Assembly: GCA_036250225.1 (NCBI GenBank)
Contig: JAPZLL010000057.1
Coordinates: forward strand, 124,001 to 188,000
DNA: 64,000 bases
From: Cercophora sp. LCS_1
Taxonomy: Eukaryota; Ascomycota; Sordariomycetes; Sordariales; Lasiosphaeriaceae
Direction of reading: 5' to 3'
The notes under the pieces were generated by a model, which was not told the origin of the DNA, ran no database searches, and saw only the letters and a list, made by a program, of their open reading frames with translations. Numbering within the stretch: position 1 is the stretch's first letter; each line of letters starts with the position of its first letter. Below are positions 22,034 through 33,479 of this stretch, in pieces. The translations under genes were made by a program, and so were the position numbers.

Positions 22034-23433
22034 TTATCCTAACGGGCCTCCAAACGGATCATCAAGCCCCTTGACCACCTTTCGTCTCTTAGGGAGGTGT
22101 ACGGTTCCGGCTTCACCGAACACGGCGCCGTCGTCGGCCATTGTCCCGCCTCGGTCGGTGGGATCGCCGTCCTCCGAGTCGGCCTTTTTCATCGCTTGTT
22201 CTCGTCTTGCGCGTTGCAGTTCGACCAGATTCCAGCGGTCTGGATGGTGACACTTGTTAAGCTTCTTTCTAAGAGGCTGCAACTGGGCTTTGTAGACGTT
22301 TTTCTGTTTGTTATTCCTGTTAGCGTATGTGTTGTATTGTCTGTGGGTTGGAGAGGGAACGAACGTTGGTCCAGTGTTCCCTTCGCTCGGGGAGTTCCTT
22401 GCTCAGCATGTCTCGACATGCCTCAATAGTGCCGAGCACCTTGTCGCGGATGTGGACGCCGATGATGGTCGCCTTGTCTTCGCCGGGCTTGGTCGCGCCC
22501 CGTGAGGGACCGTCGCCCGTTTCCATCGGTGTTCCGGGACCGCTGTCGGCTGGCGGCGCGACAAAGTGGAAGGTGTCGGAGATGAGGCGCTCGGCGAGCC
22601 CACGGTCGGCTAGGGACAGGGCGGCGAGGCAGATTTGCGAGGGGGTGTAGTGGAAGTAGGCATCGGTGATCAAGGGGCTGAACTGGAGGATGTTGTAGGC
22701 TCGCTTCTCGGCGTCGTTGATTCGTTGCGTCTGGTGGAGTAAAACAAGTCAGCAAGCAGTGATTTGAATGGGAATTGGAGGTGGATATTACCTCAATGTT
22801 ACCGAGCCGTCGAAGCTCCATGATGGCGCCGCGGAGGGCGCGGAATGGATGTTTGACGTCAAAGGCAAAGCGGACGGCTTGGCAGAGGAGGAATTCGCCG
22901 GCGAGGATTTCTTCGGGGTTTTGTCGGCCGAAAGTCGTCGCGAATCTTGGTCAAGTTTAGCAAACACTTCTCGAGCGGTGCCCTAGCCCGGCGACTCACT
23001 GTGTTATTTGGGGGTAGTAGCCTTCTGCTTTGCAGCCAAAGAACAGCGCGACGATCAACATCTCGTTGGGCGGATACGTCATGATGCTGTTGTAGACATA
23101 GAACCTCCTGAAGAAGGCGGCAGCGGTCGCCTTCATGTCATCCGAGTAGCCATTATGGTCGCCGGCACGGATCAGCTCCGAGGTATAGAAAGATACCAGG
23201 ATGGCCTCTTCGGCGGCGGTTAGGAACTCGGGCAGGGACGATGTGCCTTCGGGGTCGGGAGTGTTGGCGGTCGAGGTGGGCGCGGACGACTTGGGGCTTT
23301 GCGACATGCGCACCGAAATGCTAGCCCGCGCTTGCTCGTTCGTCTTCTCGCGGATGGAGGCGAGTTGAGGGGGGGAGAAGGACCAAATTCGGAACTGTGA
23401 CGACTGACGGTACCGGGCGTCTTCGGTCGCCAT
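22034..23433 (-). CDS. ccl1: Cyclin H homolog, regulatory subunit of the TFIIH-associated CDK-activating kinase
   Basis: Exons right to left: 23000-23433, 22792-22945, 22365-22730, 22034-22303; 1224 nt, 407 aa. The start MATEDARYRQSSQF and the block FSPPQLASIREKTN are typical of fungal Ccl1/cyclin H N-termini. The cyclin fold shows FFRRFYVYNSIMTYPP, ALFFGCKAEGYY, then EILAGEFLLCQAVRFAFDV and HPFRALRGAIMELRR. The second fold has ITDAYFHYTPSQICLAALSLADR. The protein pairs with the Cdk7/Kin28-type kinase in TFIIH and promotes phosphorylation of the RNA polymerase II tail. The C-terminus is basic (LPKRRKVVKG), a possible nuclear signal. Confidence 0.93.
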
Positions 23434-24126
23434 GACCGCCGTTGGAGGCCTGTCGCCTCGGGGATTCGAGTGTTGTTCTGGTAGTCGGGGTATTCGTGGG
23501 GCGGTATTGCTTGAGCGACAGCTTGCAGGAATAGTTGCTCGTGGGCCTCTGTCGTTGTCAATGGCGGAGTCCCGGGCGGCGAGGGGAGCTTCGAAGCTTT
23601 GTCGCAGAGACCAGGGTGCAGACAAGGGTCAAACATCCGGCAGGCAATGTGGGGCGGACGCGGCGCCGTGGGATTGCTCACCGAGGTGAGCCAGGCTTGG
23701 CCAGGCGGGTCCACCCGTTGTCGCGTTTTCGTCCTTTCGATGTTCCCAACGTCACCAATTCACCATCCCCAGGGTTTGTAAACGAAGCTCGTCAGTCATA
23801 ACAGCCTAGGCCATACATTTTGTTCATCATACCCAGTCTATCTACCAATGGACCACTTCACGATCTGCATCGTTCTTGTGGAAAGCGTGCGGATCCAGTC
23901 CACTGCATTATGCGATACCATTCCTCGGAAAACACTGCGCAACTGCCAAACGCCGTTCGCCTCCCAGATCGACCGAGTTACCCATCCCACCGAAACCGAT
24001 TATACAGCTGCCGCTGCCCGCCCGGACCATGAACTGACCGGAAAACCCTGAACTGCCCAACGTCCTTTAGACCAAAGCCCAAACACTGATGCGCCCTCGC
24101 ATCCGTCAACCGTTTCTTGGATACAT
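23434..24126. other. Spacer between cyclin H start and the BAR gene stop
   Basis: Promoter side of the cyclin H gene and 3' side of the BAR-domain gene (both on the minus strand). No extra gene seen. Confidence 0.5.
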
Positions 24127-25591
24127 CTAGTACCCGACATCTCCCCGTCTCGCGGGAACCGGCGGTGGGGGCTTCTTTGCGCGACTAGGAGGGGGCGGTG
24201 GCGGAGCTTTCCTGGAGCCCAAACCAGTGCTGTTGACTGCAACGTTGCTAGAGGTGCGGCTCAAACTACCGTAGCTGGTTGCTGGGCTTGCGCTGCGATT
24301 GCCCCAATCCGGGCTACCACTGCCGTCGGTTGTGTCGTCATCACGGTCGGCAAAAACATCATCCCTGGTTGTCACGATCTTGCTAACCGGACGCAGTTGT
24401 CCACGCAGTGTGCCAACGTTGGGAATGTTTTGGTTGATCCCATAGGTCGAGCCTGTTGTGGTCGTCCCCGAAGTGCGACTGCCAATTCGCTCGCGGTCCA
24501 AACTGGCGCCACCTGCAAAGGTGCTAGCTTTGCTAATGGTTGGCCGGATAGGAGCATCTGGTTGGTTGTGTGTTGAGAGTCCAATGCGGCTGTTGCTGCT
24601 GCGGATGGGCATGCGGACAGGAGGGGCCTCGGACTCGATCTCGTCGGTCTCATAGATGTTGTGGCTGTTTGTTCGCGAAAGGCGGTCCGAGAAGCTGTGC
24701 GCTGTGTTTGACCTGCTCCTAGCGGTCGGGCGCCTCTCCATACCGCCATAGTTGCTTGAGCCACCGGGCGAACTAGCAGCCCAGTTCTTGCGCACCCGCC
24801 TCAACTCCTCCGCGCAGCGCTCGTGGTAATCGAGTTCGGCGTCCATGAACTGGGTCATATCCCGAACGCTTTCGGCCTCGGCGTCTCGAATATCTTGCAT
24901 CCGACGGACGACGTCCTCAGAGGACTCCTCGTACTTGGCTTTGGCGGCCCGCAACTCCTCCTCCAGCCTAAAATCGTCACGCTTTGCCTTTTGCATCTTC
25001 GTGATGCTTGCGTCATAGGCGAGTCGGCGGCTCTCGAGCTTCTTCCGCGCGGCCTGCATGGGTAGCGTGTTAGCAACGTGTGCCGGGCACTCCTTTAGGT
25101 CGAACGGGACCTATCTACTAACCTGGTACTCCTTCATCATGGCTAGCGATCGCTCGAGCGATTCGAGCCAAGTATTCGTGGCCTCCGTGACAAAGGTTTC
25201 CTGGATTGCCGCTACCCTCTCGTTGGCTCGACCCATCGCAATGAGGCAGTTGCCAAACTCGGAATCGGGCTGGAACTCCTCGCCGTGATTCATCATGCTG
25301 CGCCCCAGGTAGCTGACCGGGAGACCTTTCTCCTTGTCCTCGGATGCATCAGCTCGGCGGCCAAGCCATTTGACATAGAGGTTCATCGATCTCTGGAGCC
25401 GGTCCATTCCTGTCACATGTCGATTAGCGAAACGTCCAGTTTCCCCACGATCTATTTCACGCACCATCGAAGCGAAGAGCCATCTCGGTTTCGGACATCT
25501 TGAAGTCCTCTGACATGGTCGTCTTGGCTTCAGCGCCCATCTTCTCGCCAGCCCATTGGAAGGCGCGATCGAATTTCTTGCCAATGTTCAT
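24127..25591 (-). CDS. BAR-domain protein with Pro-rich tail
   Basis: Exons right to left: 25465-25591, 25123-25409, 24127-25053; 1341 nt, 446 aa. The N-terminal 250 residues are a helical BAR module: MNIGKKFDRAFQWAGEKMG, then GMDRLQRSMNLYVKW, and a long charged coiled-coil with KYEESSEDVVRRMQDI. BAR dimers bind and bend membranes at endocytic sites or the vacuole. The second half is Ser/Thr-rich and disordered, and ends in two proline runs (KAPPPPPPSRAKKPPPPVPAR). Those would serve as SH3 ligands, while no SH3 domain is present. This separates it from Rvs167, which has its own SH3. It lies 2.7 kb from the Rvs161 gene on the same strand. The exact yeast counterpart is not clear to me. Confidence 0.88.
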
Positions 25592-28270
25592 GGTGGGCAA
25601 CCGATTCTGTCTGGTGTAAAGCGCGAATAGTGTTGAACAAGGTCTGGTAGTAGCCGACGCTTTTTGTTTTGTGCCACAAGTTGACGGAAGACCAAAAAAG
25701 ATTGGAATGCCAACCTCTCGTGTTTCCGTGGTGGTTGGGCACGCTGTGTCGTAATGAGTGGCAGCGCTTGTGATTGCAATGACACCCGGGCTCGACCTGG
25801 GTTCGGAGGAATTGTCCGGCACACGTCCTCGCAAAACGGCAGCAGGTGGTAAAAAAAAAGTAAACGAACGAGAAGAGAAAACAAGAGGGCCTAGGACCGG
25901 GACAGAGGGAACCACGACCTGATATGTAGCGACTGGCTCTGGTGGCAACAATAGCCCCCAGGTGGATGTATCTTTTCGATGCGAAACTCGTCAAAACGGT
26001 TGAATTGGGATCCCAGTCTTATCGCAGCGGCAGGGTGGTAGCCACTTCCTGTCGGACCAGTGATTCCCCAAGAATGCCACGCTGCCCTGCAGTGTGTGCA
26101 TGGCGCTAATCTGCGCGGCCAGGGAAGCAGGGGCCAGAACAATGGGGGAGTGCCCCTCGCTAACAGCCCGAGCTGCAGGTGGGGTGAAGTTGCTGTTAAC
26201 GGCTCGGGTCCGGGAAAAGCAACCGGTCCTGGATGAATTCACTTTCTCCAACATCGCAAAATGGGAAAAGGTGGTTGCGCTTTTTTGGTAACCACGCGGG
26301 ATGGCAACCGGCGATGCAGCCGGTCCCAGGAAACAGCGATTCTCCGATATGAGGGCAACACCATCTCCATGGCAATTAATCCTTCCAGGTACCACCGTCC
26401 GCTGGACAGGCAGACCCAGTCGGTGATCCCAGCCTCCGTCAGACACACAACACAACACAGACTGGACACGCGCTGCTGTCACTGCGAACACACCATGCCA
26501 TGTCAATAAATGGTCACTCAACAAACACCAATTGACGCGCGCCGAACACGAAAACGGAAGGTCTAGGACAAGAAAAACGGGAGGCGTCTGAACAAATGAC
26601 AAGCCACCCCACCATTGATCCCATGGCCTGGTTGAAACGTCTGATGGGACGTTTCTTCGGCCAAACCGGTGGGCCATTGCCCATCATTCGTTCTGGCCGC
26701 GACACAGTCTCGCCCCAACGCGTTCCTGAAGAAAGCTTGACAAGGTTTCTCCCCACCCGTCGCATGTTCGACCTTCAGGGAACCTCCGGCGCGTTCTCAG
26801 CAAACCAAGAGCCCCGATTTTAAAGAGGCGCAGCGGTCTGGTCTTTCATCCACAGCGTCTCACGACAGCTGTTGCTCCAACTATTATCGACCGCGCTTGT
26901 TCCCGTCCGGGGCGTCAACAATGGAGCATGAGATGAATCGAGAGAGAAAACTACACCCCAAGTCCGGGTTATTTGCCACACCTCACCACACTCACCCCGC
27001 TTGACCTTCCCATTTCGTTGCTTGCTCTGCAGCACACCTTTGGAGAAAGAAGGAATCCCGGGCCGAAGTACTGAGGCGATTCCCACCCTCCCGTATTGAC
27101 CACCCCGCGTAAAAATGCACGTCGGTCCCGTCACGGCCAGACGAAGACCAGTCTAGATCTGCACGGATTTTATCGCGCACACCCCCTTTACGGATGGATA
27201 CTGTATACAGCCAGACCGCGGCAACAACCCGTAACCCATTTACGGCCCACGGACGAAGAGAGAAGAGCGCCTGCAGTCGATGCGATGTCAACCGCCGACC
27301 CGACACCCCTCCGACCACCAATTGACGCCAGGTCGGTTGATGTCTCCGAAACGCCGGGGGCGGATTGACCAGGGGTTTCGTCCATCTGGTTCTTGGCGCT
27401 GTGCGTTTCAGCCTCAACCCGGCGTTTTCCAATCGTGCATTTTTTCGTCGACACCCATTTCTGGATCTCACAACGGCGCACTGCCGTAGAATGGGCGAGT
27501 CGCCGGATCCAGTGGACGAGATCTGAGCTGTCGCTTTTTACGGTCTGACGGACGCTGCATTTGAATGACATGACACGACTTGAGACAGGCTGTGCAGCCT
27601 CGGTGCAAACGCTCCGATGCGCCAAAAATTGACAGGAGAGCGGCCGCTAGGAGTCCGAGTGCTTGTTGACATATCACCACGACACGGGGTGACGGGGGTT
27701 TCTCAGAATGCCATGTTTTGTGGATGCTGTGTCAGGCATTGTCGATCTATGGATCGCAATGATGCGCAGGGTTGCCGACGATGCGCCTGCTTGTGCACGG
27801 TCCGATGCCGATGATGGATCGTCAGCGTTCGCGACCAGGGCACAAGCATCTAGACTCTGGATGTGAGGCCGATCTTGACGACGCGAACTCGGCGTCTATG
27901 CGGCATCTTTGCTGAATCTCAGTTTTGCAGTGGTTTCACTGGCTTCCAAGTTCCAGGAACAGGCTGGTGGTGCAAATGTGTCAAATCCGACCATCCAGAA
28001 AGCAATGCTATTTATCGGGATATGGCTACGTGTAGAAAAAAAGCTATGCTACAAACACCCGGACGTGACCGCAGCACCGTCCCATGGGCACAGCGTCGGC
28101 AGATCCCTTGTCCAAGGCTGCCATACCGATATTTATCGAGCTTCATGCCCCGCCTTGTGTCTCTGTGTTCCTCCATTTACCAATGCATCGTGTCTCAATA
28201 CGCCATTAAAGACCTCTCGGTCCGCTCGCTCCTCAATCATTCGAACTCATGCCCTCGCTCCGACAGTTTC
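25592..28270. other. Intergenic region without a supported gene
   Basis: 2.7 kb between two minus-strand BAR genes. Open frames of up to about 230 codons occur (for example near 26000-26680 on the minus strand) but look random, with no motifs and no compatible splice partners. It probably contains the long 5' leader of the BAR gene at 25591 (C/T-rich on the minus strand). Confidence 0.45.
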
Positions 28271-29352
28271 TTAGACGGTTCCGCTGATGCTCAGTTCTCT
28301 TATCTCCTGTAGCACCTGCTCGACGCGGCTGTCCAGTTGACCCTGCGCATATTGCTCACGGGTGTCGGGGTCGAGGTATTGCTGCACCTGCGCCATCCTG
28401 CTGTACGCCTCGGCGCAAAACCGGAGCTGAATTTTGACGAGGGCCTCGAACGACGGATCGAGATATGGTACGCGGAGATCGATGAGCTGCGGCAGTTCCG
28501 TGCACAATTGCTCGTTGAGCTGTTCGTACGCCGCCTTGGCCATATCCATCTCCTTTTCGGCTCGGGGTAGCTTGGTCACGTCCTTGTCGGGCTTTTCAAC
28601 CAGCTTCTTGACTTTGGCGCGCAGAGCGTCGTAGTCGAGGAGCTTGTGGCCGCGCTTCTTGATGCCTGTGGGGGTCAGCGGGTGGGGGTATGGCTGTGCC
28701 ATGGGTAAATGGGGCCGTACATTCGTTGACGTCGGGGAAATAGGCACAGAACCTCGAGATGGGTTCGAGCACCGTGGTACGATATGGCCCATCGAGCGCC
28801 TTGATCGTCTCTGCGTCTAGATCCTCGACCGCCTGCTTGTAACTCCTACTCACGCCATCTTTCGCGCCCGCATCTCCATAAAATGCGTCGATCGTTTCGG
28901 CGATTCGCATCTGGGAGGCCGTCATTGCTGCATCACGATCCCGTCAGTCCCAGTCTCCAGACTCCCTATGCAAAGGTATGGGGGCTTTCTACCTCTCAGC
29001 GAATCGAGGTATCCCTTTGCCTCTTTTTGTAATCGCAGCGACGCCGCCTCCATTGTTCTGAATCGTCTGTGACAGTCTCAGTCTCCTCCTTCGCTCGAAA
29101 TGGTTCTTGTATCGTCGTACCTCTCCTCGACTTCATAGTCCCGGTCGTTCGTCTTCTCGACATGACCTGTTTGCGCCAACGTCAGCGCTAGCTGGTATTT
29201 CGGGGGGAACCACGGACCGGTCTTCATCATCACCTGCGTCGTCGCGCGGTTGACATTTTTCTTGAAGCCTGTGCAAGGCGACGTCAGAAACAACTGGCAC
29301 GCAAGAACCACTTTTGAAGCCATCGTGGGTTTCGCATACCGGCCCAAGACAT
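28271..29352 (-). CDS. rvs161: Rvs161/Hob3-type BAR protein (amphiphysin-like)
   Basis: Exons right to left: 29340-29352, 29218-29268, 29121-29166, 28993-29057, 28721-28927, 28271-28665; 777 nt, 258 aa, very close to the 265 aa of yeast Rvs161. It starts MSWAGFKKNVNRATTQVMMK and contains DYEVEER, LQKEAKGYLDSLRAMTASQ and ALDGPYRTTVLEPISRF. These are followed by KLPRAEKEMDMAK and SLR-like LRVPYLDPSFEALVKIQLRF, all conserved in the Rvs161 family. The protein is a single BAR domain that heterodimerises with Rvs167 and acts in scission of endocytic vesicles and in cell fusion. Five introns crowd its first 400 bp of coding sequence, a conserved feature of many short fungal genes. Confidence 0.95.
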
Positions 29353-30175
29353 GATGGGCAACGCTCAAAATTCCAAGTCGAGGGGGTCGAGGGCAAGCAA
29401 AGGCAAAAACTGATCGGGCGGAACGCCGGCCTGCTCAATTGCTGATCAACTGGGCTTTCTCGTCGAGGAACAGGTGTCGTCGGTGTTTTGCGCTCGTCGG
29501 GCAGTTGGCCGTTCGCATGGACGGAAACGGCGAAGATGATTGCACAAACTCCAGGTGTTTGCCAGGAACCTGCCGCTGGTGTCCTGGAATGAGAGGTGAC
29601 GAAGCTGGTTGTGGCGGTGCTTGCCGACTTCCCCGCGAGCCCCGCTGCCTCCGGAAGTGACAGGTGGGCAGCAACGACGTCAGTGCCAGGGGCGCCACGA
29701 TCGGGCTGAACTCAGCCCCACGGCGTGGGGAGTCATCCCAATTCCCGGCTGACAGAGCGAACAAGGTTCCCGTCCTCACTGGGGTCACAAGCCAATCAAG
29801 TCGTGCGCTTGGGAAAGCTTGGCATTGAGGTACTTTAAGCCCATACAATTTTTGGTAGGATTTGAGGGGTCATGAAGTATATGTGGGTCTCTTTGGCGGA
29901 ATGTGCCTGGCTTTCTGGGCCTTTCCGCCAAAAAGCGCTTGTTCACGAACTCAACCTTCTGAAAGAGTCACCCTCCCGGACCGCGTCCGACGCGTTTAAA
30001 TAGGGCGCAAGTCCCAGTACCGTGTGGGATATTCTCTCATTGATTCGCTATATTCACCTTCCCACACATCTGCGACTTGCGCCTTTAATTGACAACCGTC
30101 AAACTGCCTCGAAAAACGAAGACCCGTCAGCGAGACGTCACCTTGGCTGCCCACCCGCAAACACCACCGCCCGCA
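29353..30175. promoter_or_regulatory. Shared divergent promoter region (Rvs161 / peptidyl-tRNA hydrolase)
   Basis: 823 bp between two head-to-head genes, with no coding signal. An ACGCGT element lies at 29990-29995, which matches an MCB box but may be chance. The segment probably serves both genes. Confidence 0.4.
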
Positions 30176-30796
30176 ATGTCGATACGACGCTTTCTTGTGG
30201 TCAGTCTCGGAAACCCCGAGCAGTACCGCGACACATATCATTCCGCTGGTCACCTCGCCCTCGAGGCTTTCCAACGAAAATTCCCATCCGAACTCCCGAG
30301 CTTCTCGTCAGAACGACACGGCAAGAAAGCGGTGCTCGCGTCCGCCGGCGCCAAGTACACACTGCTACAGAGTCCAACGTTGATGAACGTATCGGGGCCA
30401 TGGCTCGCCAAGGCATACAAGGAGTACCTCATCGACAACGGACTGAGCCCCTCGGAAGTGGGTCTTATTCTTGTCCACGATGACCTGGAGGAGGACCTTG
30501 GTGTGATCAAGATCAGGCAATGGACAAAGAGCCATAGGGGACACAACGGTGTCAAGAGCGTCCTGGCTAGCTTGCGCCCCGACCCGCAAGCCAAGTGGGC
30601 GAGGATATCTGTCGGTATAGGGAGGCCAGCTGGAAGGGAGAAGTCGACCGTGTCAGACTTTGTGCTTAGCAAAATACCACGACACGCAAAGGGAATTCTG
30701 GACCAAAAAGCCAGCCAGGGGCTGTACGAGGCACTCGCTGAGTTGGAAAAGAAGTGGGAGGCCGAAGGGCCTGCGCCCACAGAAAAGAAGGACTAA
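30176..30796 (+). CDS. PTH1: Peptidyl-tRNA hydrolase (Pth1 family)
   Basis: Single exon, 206 aa from the ATG at 30176. It carries the key residues of bacterial-type Pth: VVSLGNPEQYRDTYHSAGH with the catalytic His and the first Asn, SPTLMNVSG with the substrate-binding Asn, LILVHDDLE with the essential Asp, and RGHNGVKSV. The enzyme cleaves peptidyl-tRNA released from stalled ribosomes, usually in mitochondria in fungi. No clear targeting peptide is seen from this start. An upstream in-frame extension exists to about 30089 but lacks an ATG. The C-terminus ends in a charged tail. Confidence 0.93.
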   Translation: MSIRRFLVVSLGNPEQYRDTYHSAGHLALEAFQRKFPSELPSFSSERHGKKAVLASAGAKYTLLQSPTLMNVSGPWLAKAYKEYLIDNGLSPSEVGLILVHDDLEEDLGVIKIRQWTKSHRGHNGVKSVLASLRPDPQAKWARISVGIGRPAGREKSTVSDFVLSKIPRHAKGILDQKASQGLYEALAELEKKWEAEGPAPTEKKD

Positions 30797-31629
30797 GCGA
30801 CAGCCGGTTAAAAAAAGAACAAAATACAACCTGTGATACCCCCAACAAAAACCCGTCCCCTCTGTTGCCTCTAAACTCAAGTGAGTGTTTCCATTTGGTA
30901 AGCTATGCTTGCCCCCTATTTGTTGAGAACAGCGTCTCCCCATCGTTGAACCAGCCAAGAGCGACATTGCCAGCTCCCCTCGCGTCTCACAATCCAGGGT
31001 GGCTTTGGTTCGCCCTTAGCTTCCATCATCGTCGATCTCATCGTTTGTTTTTTCGTGTGTAGCATTGCTATTTCTTGCGTTACCCTCCTTAGCGACGGGA
31101 TTGTCTTCCTGGTGTTCAGTAGCACTCAGCCCTCCGGCGAAGCACACGCGTGGCCATTTGTAGCACAGACAACACCAGTCCAACATGCGGCTTGCCAGTG
31201 CAACCCCGACAATCGCTTTGAGCAGTTCTGCAATAACTTGAAGTACCTGCTTAGCTCACCATCTAACATTGTTGTGGATGTTTCACGGCGATCCATCTAC
31301 ACACGTTTTGCACACGAGCCTGACATCCACAAGACACGCTTCGTCCATTGACAGATGTCAGATTGGCACTGGCAGCAGATACAAAAGGGCATATTCCAGA
31401 AGCATTTGTCTAACCTGCCCTGATCTTTACAACCCTGCACGAAGTTACCAATATCAGCACAATCCTATCCAAGTGCATCCTCTCAAACACAGCAACGCCT
31501 CGTCAAGGCCCAGACAACCGTCACGAACAACCCAGGGATGCCCCCACCCGCGTCGTGGGGTCAGCACCATCCAAGACCCCAAGGTAAAACCCAACTTTTT
31601 GTTTCACTGCCCTACCTCCTAACCCACAG
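30797..31629. other. Intergenic / possible 5' leader of the next candidate gene
   Basis: No recognisable protein. A splice-like pair (donor GTAAAA at 31584, acceptor ending at 31629 with CTAAC just before) suggests a transcribed leader or first exon for the candidate gene that follows. Confidence 0.4.
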
Positions 31630-32193
31630 CCCAAGATAACCTGGAACCGCAACGCCTACCTCGAAAGCAACGAAATGATAGCCCGCATCGAAAAAATCTG
31701 CAAACAAGCCTGTGAACTCATGCGCCGCAACGTCATCGTCGTCCTGTCTGTTTCCCCATCTCATCGTCATCGGCATCATGCTCCTCCTCTCCTCCTGCCG
31801 TCCCCATCCTCTCTGTCTCTTTCAAAACCCAAGTCGACAAAAGAAAGCAGCCCGGACTCCGAACACCCCCCATCCGGTGCCTCCATCCAAACCCCTCCCA
31901 CCCTCAGAGTCTACCTAGGCCACGTCCGCCCCGACGACCAATCTGTTGACTACGACCTCGACGGCACCCTCGACTATATTTCCACCTCCATCAACACCGA
32001 GCAGATCCCCCTTCGTCTCGCCACGCCTTGGGAACCAGCCCCCTCCTCATCAGAAAACCTAAATCTATACGAATAGGGCAGCATCGTCGGGCTGCTGCAT
32101 CCCCGCACGCGCTGGATCCATGAGTGCTTCAGAGTGGTGGGTAACGTGCCCGACGCGCTAGAAAGGGTCATGGCCCTTGCACGCATGGCTTAG
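31630..32193 (+). pseudogene. Protein-like frame interrupted by one in-frame TAG (possible broken or edited gene)
   Basis: Starting after a good acceptor at 31629 the frame reads PKITWNRNAYLESNEM, then KICKQACELMRRN. After a low-complexity, C-rich stretch that could hide an intron it continues TLRVYLGHVRPDDQSVDYD and LRLATPWEPAPSS. It meets TAG at 32074-32076 and goes on in the same frame with GSIVGLLHPRTRWIHECFRV and ALERVMALARMA to a TAG at 32191-32193. The composition on both sides of the stop is protein-like. The start is unresolved: an ATG at 31675 is in frame, while the upstream ATG at 31538 is out of phase with the intron. I do not recognise the family. It could be a decaying gene, an edited gene or a false positive. 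Confidence 0.35.
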
Positions 32194-32528
32194 AGCTTGG
32201 AAGAATTGACGGGCTTCTCCCGCTCGAGGGAGGTGGCGTCACCCTCGAGGGTCTTGGACGGGGGAGGCACCTTGCCGGCTTTGATTTCGGGGGTGAGCAT
32301 GCCGCGGACGTGGTGGCCTGAGCGGAGCTTTTTTTCTTCGTGGGAACCGCCTGATGAGGGAGGCGGCGGGCGGGTTGATGTTGGGAGGGAGGACGAGGAG
32401 TCCGTTTGGGGTGGGTCGGCGGAGGAGGTTTCGGACTTGAGGGAGATGGGGTCGCCTAGTTGGCTGGGGTTGGCGCCTTTGCCGTGGGCTTTTTCGGCGG
32501 CGAGTTGGCGGAGGGGTTTGGGCGACAT
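32190..32528 (-). CDS. Small conserved-looking hydrophilic protein
   Basis: Single exon, 112 aa, ATG at 32528, TAA at 32190-32192. The N-terminus has MSPKPLRQLAAEKAHGKGA followed by NPSQLGDPISLKSE, which looks like a short conserved motif of small ascomycete proteins of unknown function (from memory of the family, not checked). The middle is Ser/Pro-rich and disordered; the C-terminus is charged. Its stop codon overlaps that of the convergent frame on the + strand. No function proposed. Confidence 0.6.
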   Translation of the reverse strand: MSPKPLRQLAAEKAHGKGANPSQLGDPISLKSETSSADPPQTDSSSSLPTSTRPPPPSSGGSHEEKKLRSGHHVRGMLTPEIKAGKVPPPSKTLEGDATSLEREKPVNSSKL

Positions 32529-33206
32529 TTTTTGGTTGTTGTTTGCTGGTTGGTGTTGGTGGTGTTTTGTTCAGGGATGGTCAGGGTGGTGTTTGGCGCT
32601 CTTTATGTATGCGTTTGCGAGTAGCTTGTTTCAAGCTGGGTGGCGTACGCTTTGGTGTCAGTAGTGATGTGTTGATGAGCGATGACGTTGCTCTTGATGA
32701 GAGTTTGCGCCGTCTTTGTCTGGTTCAGTCTAGTTCCTGAACGATCGTGGGGATCCCGGACGTTCAATGCAACGTCCATTCAATCGTGGTTCTCATTAGA
32801 CCCCAACCTTATTTCAACATCCATCGGCGATTGGTCTCGATGTCTCAGGGAGGGCGATCCCCAGAAGTTATCTATCAAGACCGTGTGGAACCTTGTTATC
32901 ACCGAGACGCAAATACAAAGCCAACCCATCAGAGGTAATCTGATCGCTTAAGTCTCCTTCTATCAAAAGTTTCTTCTCAACTTGGCGTTGCAGGAAGCCT
33001 TGGTGCAGCAGGTCAGTTGGAATGTCGTTTGGTTTGTCTCCCTGTAAGGCGCGGAGAAAGACGTGAGGAGCCGTTCGACAACTCCTTTCAGCCCAGAGCG
33101 AGTGCATCTCGAGACCACCATCCTAGCCCATCAGGCACAGGTTGCGGCCTCCCTCCACGACATGCCAAGCCTTTGACCTCAAGGTATGTTGCCAGATACT
33201 TCAAAT
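32529..33206. other. Intergenic, no gene seen
   Basis: Upstream of the small minus-strand protein. No supported gene. Confidence 0.45.
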
Positions 33207-33390
33207 TCGCTGTTTGTTGTTGAATCTGACGGAAAAGATCCGAAAACGAGACCCCGAGTTCCCTGTTACGAATAGAAGGTATCGCAAAGAATGTGAAAAC
33301 CCAGCCCACAAGTGGTACTTTCTCGAAGACCAAGGTGTCGATGACCTTTTGGTGTTTCGGACCAAATGCAAAGGGACCACCCCACGAGAG
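33207..33390 (+). pseudogene. Possible relic of a CmcJ/NvfI-like oxidoreductase gene
   Basis: One frame reads ENPAHKWYFLEDQGVDDLL, which resembles the HxWYY....DE.LL block of fungal CmcJ/NvfI-like (GA4-desaturase type) proteins. The flanking parts of that family (N-terminal VWRP and C-terminal HSAF blocks) are not found, so at most a fragment remains. It lies next to the DUF1996 stop. Weak call. Confidence 0.2.
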
Positions 33391-33479
33391 TGTCGAAGTG
33401 AGATTGGTTGCTTTTTACTAGCTAGCTACCTTGATCTGTCTACAGTCTATCTCTTCGCAACATACATTCTACCTACAAG

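Noticed and set aside
25991..26677. 228-codon minus-strand frame
   Set aside because: Random-looking composition, no family motif, no splice context, lies in the leader/spacer of a BAR gene.
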